This document shows, in pieces, positions 61,037 through 64,000 of a DNA stretch of 64,000 nt. Within the stretch, counting starts at the first letter, position 1; the number at the start of each line of letters is the position of its first letter. The notes beneath the pieces are model-generated. The model saw only the letters and a program-made list of their open reading frames with translations. It had not been told where the DNA came from and ran no database searches. Both the position numbers and the translations under genes were made by a program. Source of the stretch: Verrucomicrobiaceae bacterium. GTDB lineage: Bacteria > Verrucomicrobiota > Verrucomicrobiia > Verrucomicrobiales > Verrucomicrobiaceae. The stretch lies in the NCBI GenBank assembly GCA_947458455.1, contig CANGYJ010000018.1, forward strand, positions 18,551-82,550, given 5' to 3'.

Positions 61037-61501
61037 ACGAGAAGGATGATGTGAGGTGCATGGACGAAGGTTTTGCATGCAACTATAATCGCCAAGCTTT
61101 GCAGAAGACGCTGTCCGCTTATTACTAACTTTTGAGTTTTGCTCTTTTCATCCGCGATCAGTTGCATGCGCCCCCAGGTATCGGCCCATCGAAGGCTTCA
61201 GGATTGCGGATAACTCCTTGTCAGCCTCGTTACCGCCCCTCGCAAAGCGCCTTGGCACAACCCGCTGTATATCCATTTTTTGCATCCCGATTAATGTCGG
61301 ACAGATAAACTCGGCCACGATTCCTTCGGTGGCGGTGCAAACATTGGAGAAGGAATTCAGCCACCTATCCATCTGGGTCGACTTCTATTTATGTTCATAG
61401 AGCATAGAAATTGTCGAATCTCGCATTGGCTCTCCATTTGTGACGCTGTCATCATATACCCATTGGTTAAACATATTGACTAATTTTATTTATTCTTACC
61501 T
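61037..61501. other. A+T-rich gap of 465 bases between divergent genes
   Basis: This gap separates the leftward cluster from the rightward AraC-type gene and probably holds both promoters. A 74-codon frame on the minus strand (61148-61372, MDRWLNSFSNVCTATEGIVA) has no recognisable features and may be chance. The stretch before 61502 (attgactaattttatttatt) is strongly A+T-rich. No RNA gene is recognised. Confidence 0.4.
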
Positions 61502-62545
61502 ATGAAGGACTGTGACTATTTTCGCCAAGTCATAAAGTTCAGGCATTTTCCTGACGCTAACATGTGGATTCGCTCCATGAAGGATTTGTTGGATGCACAT
61601 TGCATCCAGCTTAGCCAAGGTAAATTTGCAGCCGTTTCAGCCGTGCTAGCCTTCCGGAGCTCCAGTTACTCCTTATCAAAATTTGACAAGACGTGTTGCG
61701 TTAGATTCAAACCCGCAGAACCCGATGTGTTGATCTGCATCATGCGATCGCCGGACTCCCTTCAAACCAACTTTGGTTATGCAGAAAGAGGGCGAGCTCT
61801 GGCGTTTGTGCTGGATGGCTCCAGCTCCTTCATTGGACGGCTGGAACAGGGGACAAGAGTGGCCATGCTACACATGCCTCATGACCGATTTGCCAAAATG
61901 GTTCAATCTTGGTTTGGCTTCGCATCTCCGCTGCAAGTGAAACGCCTGCTAAAGCGGGGAGTGTCAGTCCCTTCATCTTTGTTTGACAACTGCGTGCTAG
62001 CAAAAACAATCCTGGATGAAGAGGACGGCGCGCAACAAACTATCAACGCGGAGCATGCGGGTGAAGATGCATCCATAGAGGCATCGCTGATTCTTGCGTT
62101 TCTCGCCGCCCTGGTTCCCCTGGCTGAGTATGGCAATGCCTTCACCTCGGATTCGCATCATCTGTCACTGCTCGAAAAGGCTGTTGACTTCATTCTCATC
62201 AACTACGCAGAAAAAATCATGCTAACCGAGCTGTGTGAGATTTGTGGAGCCAGCGCTTCCACCTTGATTGGAGTCTTCACCAGATACCTTGGCATCACTC
62301 CGATGAAGTTTATACTGATGGTAAGGCTTCAGGAAGCTCACACATTGCTTTGCAGCGTCACCGCACACTCCAGTGTGACGAATGTAGCCACCGAGGTCGG
62401 CTTCTGGCATTTCGGCCGATTCTCCGGCTATTACAGATCGCACTTTCTAGAACTCCCATCTGAAACGTTGTGGGGATCGCCGACACTACCAAATGAAGTG
62501 TCTGACAATAGTTGGGCTGTTCAAGAGTGCCTGCCAACGGTTTGA
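61502..62545 (+). CDS. AraC-family transcriptional regulator
   Basis: The 347-residue product has an N-terminal domain of about 215 residues of the AraC-binding-like type (KFRHFPDANMWIRSMKDLLD, FGYAERGRALAFVLDGSSSF) and a C-terminal double HTH at about 230-330 (DFILINYAEKIMLTELCEIC, GVFTRYLGITPMKFILMVRL, VTNVATEVGFWHFGRFSGYY). The second helix-turn-helix signature GFWHFGRFSGYYRSHF is typical. The region is more A+T-rich than its surroundings, consistent with recent acquisition. It faces away from the fibre locus; a regulatory link is only a guess from position. Confidence 0.9.
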   Translation: MKDCDYFRQVIKFRHFPDANMWIRSMKDLLDAHCIQLSQGKFAAVSAVLAFRSSSYSLSKFDKTCCVRFKPAEPDVLICIMRSPDSLQTNFGYAERGRALAFVLDGSSSFIGRLEQGTRVAMLHMPHDRFAKMVQSWFGFASPLQVKRLLKRGVSVPSSLFDNCVLAKTILDEEDGAQQTINAEHAGEDASIEASLILAFLAALVPLAEYGNAFTSDSHHLSLLEKAVDFILINYAEKIMLTELCEICGASASTLIGVFTRYLGITPMKFILMVRLQEAHTLLCSVTAHSSVTNVATEVGFWHFGRFSGYYRSHFLELPSETLWGSPTLPNEVSDNSWAVQECLPTV

Positions 62546-62798
62546 ATGAATCATTTTCGCGGAGCGCTCCAATATTCCAAGAGAATAGGCGAACATCGCG
62601 AAAGATTCGAAGAGCGCCAAAGTGTGTTCCACAGAATTGTTCGAGTCTCAACGCCATCCACAAACCACATGAGCGTTCAGGAGATGGCGTTCGCGTGCCA
62701 TCCAGTAATTCAGGACGCTGTTATTTTGGAGACAATGAGCTGCGCCCAGCCAGTACGAATCAGCTAACAAGTGCGTGTACTTGGCTAACACACAGATC

Positions 62799-63864
62799 TC
62801 AGCTTTCGTTCTTAAAGGCATACAACAGACCGTCGTCAGCACCAAAGAGAACATAACCACCTGCAACGGCTGGACTGCTCTTCGCCGGTGCACCGATTAC
62901 GAAGCGCCAAAGCTCGGAACCCTTATTAAGGTCAAGTGCCTAGATGTAACCGTCGTCACAGCCAAAGATTACGCTCTTTCCGCCGCAGGCTAGAGCGCTG
63001 CTGTCGATACAATCTCGGGCCCGGAACTCCCACTTCAGCTTGCCGGAATCACAGTCAATGGCAAGAAAGCGTTTGTCACGCCCGACTACAAACACCGTTC
63101 TCTCGCAAATGGAGGGAGCCGCATAAAATTCAAACTCGCGTTCACCATACTCCCACACAAGTTGGCCACCAGCGATGCTATAAGCGCCAACGCGGTTACC
63201 GTAATGGGCGAAGTAGATGATACCGTCGGCGGCCACAACGTTGTTGCCAACTGGCGCGCCAACATCAATCTCGGTCTGTTTCCTGCCGGTTCTCGCATCA
63301 TGAATATACACTGTGTTATCACAGGCCCCGAAAACCATGTTGTTTCCAGTCTCGGCAGACCATTCCTTCTTACCGGTCTTTGCATCAAGTGAATACAGGT
63401 TGTGGACATATGAGCCTATGATGATGTGCTGCGACTTCGAATCGGGATCAGTCCAAACATTGGCCGCAGCGTGAATCTCGTCATCTGATTCAAAGCTCCA
63501 GACCTCTTTGCCAGTTTCGGCATTCCAAACATACACAAAAGCATCCTGGCCCCCCGCGACAACGAGATCCCCCGCGAAAACCGCCACACCATCGAATGCT
63601 CCCTGGGCCACCTCCTTCCAAATAGCATTCCCGGTAGCTAGATCGATGCAGTAGAACTTTCTATCTTTGCAGCCCACATAGACCTTTTCACCGCGCACCA
63701 CTGCGCTTGAGACAAGCATCTCGACCTGCCCCTTTGACTTTTCCATAGTCTTGAACTGCCACGCAGGTTTCAGCGGATACTTCAGCACCATGGGCGAAGT
63801 GCCAGTCATAGCCTCATCACCTCGTGAATGTATCCAGTCGTCTGCGGTCTGCTGGCCTGCTCCC
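62799..63864 (-). pseudogene. PQQ-repeat propeller gene, 5'-truncated by an IS and with an in-frame amber codon
   Basis: The frame encodes a beta-propeller: DDWIHSRGDEAMTGTSPMVL at the mature N-terminus, then blades such as SSAVVRGEKVYVGCKDRKFY and ADGIIYFAHYGNRVGAYSIA. At 62940-62942 a TAG stands where the blade pattern DDGYIYALD expects Tyr; after it the same frame stays open for 46 codons (ALDLNKGSELWRFVIGAPAK, GGYVLFGADDGLLYAFK) to a TGA at 62799. Upstream of about 63865 the frame reads into IS sequence, so the native signal peptide is missing. Two separate defects make a functional product unlikely. Confidence 0.75.
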
Positions 63865-64000
63865 TGAAAGTAGGACGGTTGTAAAATGTAGTTCTGGCTC
63901 CGAAACCAGGAGAACAGAACACCATGAAAAAGAGCAGACACAGTGAAGAGAAGATCGTGAGCATGCTGCGCGAGGCGCAGGGTGGGATGAAAGTCAGGGA
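63865..64000 (+). mobile_element. Left end of an IS3-type insertion sequence (continues outside the window)
   Basis: The homology of the PQQ gene stops near 63864 and is followed by about 60 bases of leader and then a transposase start. A left terminus beginning near TGAAAGTAGGACGG at 63865 is suggested; the exact terminal repeat cannot be fixed because the right end is outside the window. Confidence 0.6.
63924..64000 (+). CDS. IS3-family transposase OrfA, N-terminal part
   Basis: The first 25 codons read MKKSRHSEEKIVSMLREAQG and then GMKVR. This is the standard start of the IS3-family OrfA helix-turn-helix protein (KRSRHTEEQI... type), which binds the IS ends. The gene is cut by the window edge. 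The IS sits head to head with, and appears to have truncated, the PQQ propeller gene. Confidence 0.85.
   Translation, partial: MKKSRHSEEKIVSMLREAQGGMKVR

Overview
The window looks like a G+C-rich chromosome segment of a Gram-negative bacterium of the Verrucomicrobiota (Prosthecobacter/Verrucomicrobium-like). The evidence is outer-membrane and lipid A genes (bamA, ompH, lpxD), PEP-CTERM proteins, secreted PQQ-repeat propellers, ceramidase-like secreted enzymes, FHA proteins, and start codons with almost no Shine-Dalgarno sequences. The taxon is inferred from gene content; no 16S gene is present.

Region 1 (1-12.4 kb): the end of an MFS transporter, then a leftward bamA-ompH-lpxD-gcvP run with a terminator-like hairpin between ompH and lpxD, then a leftward pdxJ-acpS-methyltransferase run, a membrane-anchored Pro-rich protein and an FHA-adenylate cyclase. 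Region 2 (12.4-35.5 kb): housekeeping genes and scattered accessory genes: dnaE, MBL hydrolase, ceramidase-like enzyme, proA, a VapBC-type pair, apbE, a Tat-exported phosphatase, rsmD, an orphan FtsX-type permease, an AI-2E family transporter, crcB, a pseudouridine synthase, a PQQ propeller, an FHA/coiled-coil protein and YefM/YoeB. It also holds two broken genes: a kinase-like one near 13.2-13.9 kb and a secreted DUF3828-like one at 34.9-35.4 kb. Region 3 (35.5-45.2 kb): ffh, an M48 protease, a small cytochrome, efp with Arg at the usual modification site, a GYF-type membrane protein, an L,D-transpeptidase, a large secreted protein of unknown function, an ArsR-like regulator with a histone-like Lys tail, and a MscS channel with a cyclic-nucleotide domain.

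Region 4 (45.2-47.9 kb) is rich in repeats and remnants. It contains a sulfotransferase-tail fragment, a hairpin repeat and two related MITE-like elements sharing terminal inverted repeats, with an FMN reductase and a triple-HTH regulator between them. Region 5 (46.1-61.0 kb) is the most unusual part: about fifteen genes all on the minus strand. They encode three secreted proteins with phage-tail-fibre-type S74 chaperone domains (one of 1168 residues with internal DNA repeats), an NlpC/P60 hydrolase, an RlpA-like lipoprotein, a membrane-anchored trypsin-like protease, an HTH regulator fused to an alpha/beta domain, two PEP-CTERM/DNRLRE-like proteins, a second Skp-like chaperone and small membrane or lipoproteins. 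No capsid, portal, terminase, sheath or integrase gene is seen. I infer a chromosomally domesticated surface-fibre and envelope-remodelling locus, which is the best candidate here for an undescribed system.

Region 6 (61.0-64.0 kb) is visibly more A+T-rich. It holds an AraC-type regulator, a PQQ-propeller pseudogene that has lost its signal peptide to an insertion sequence and carries an in-frame amber codon, and the start of that IS3-type element at the right edge.
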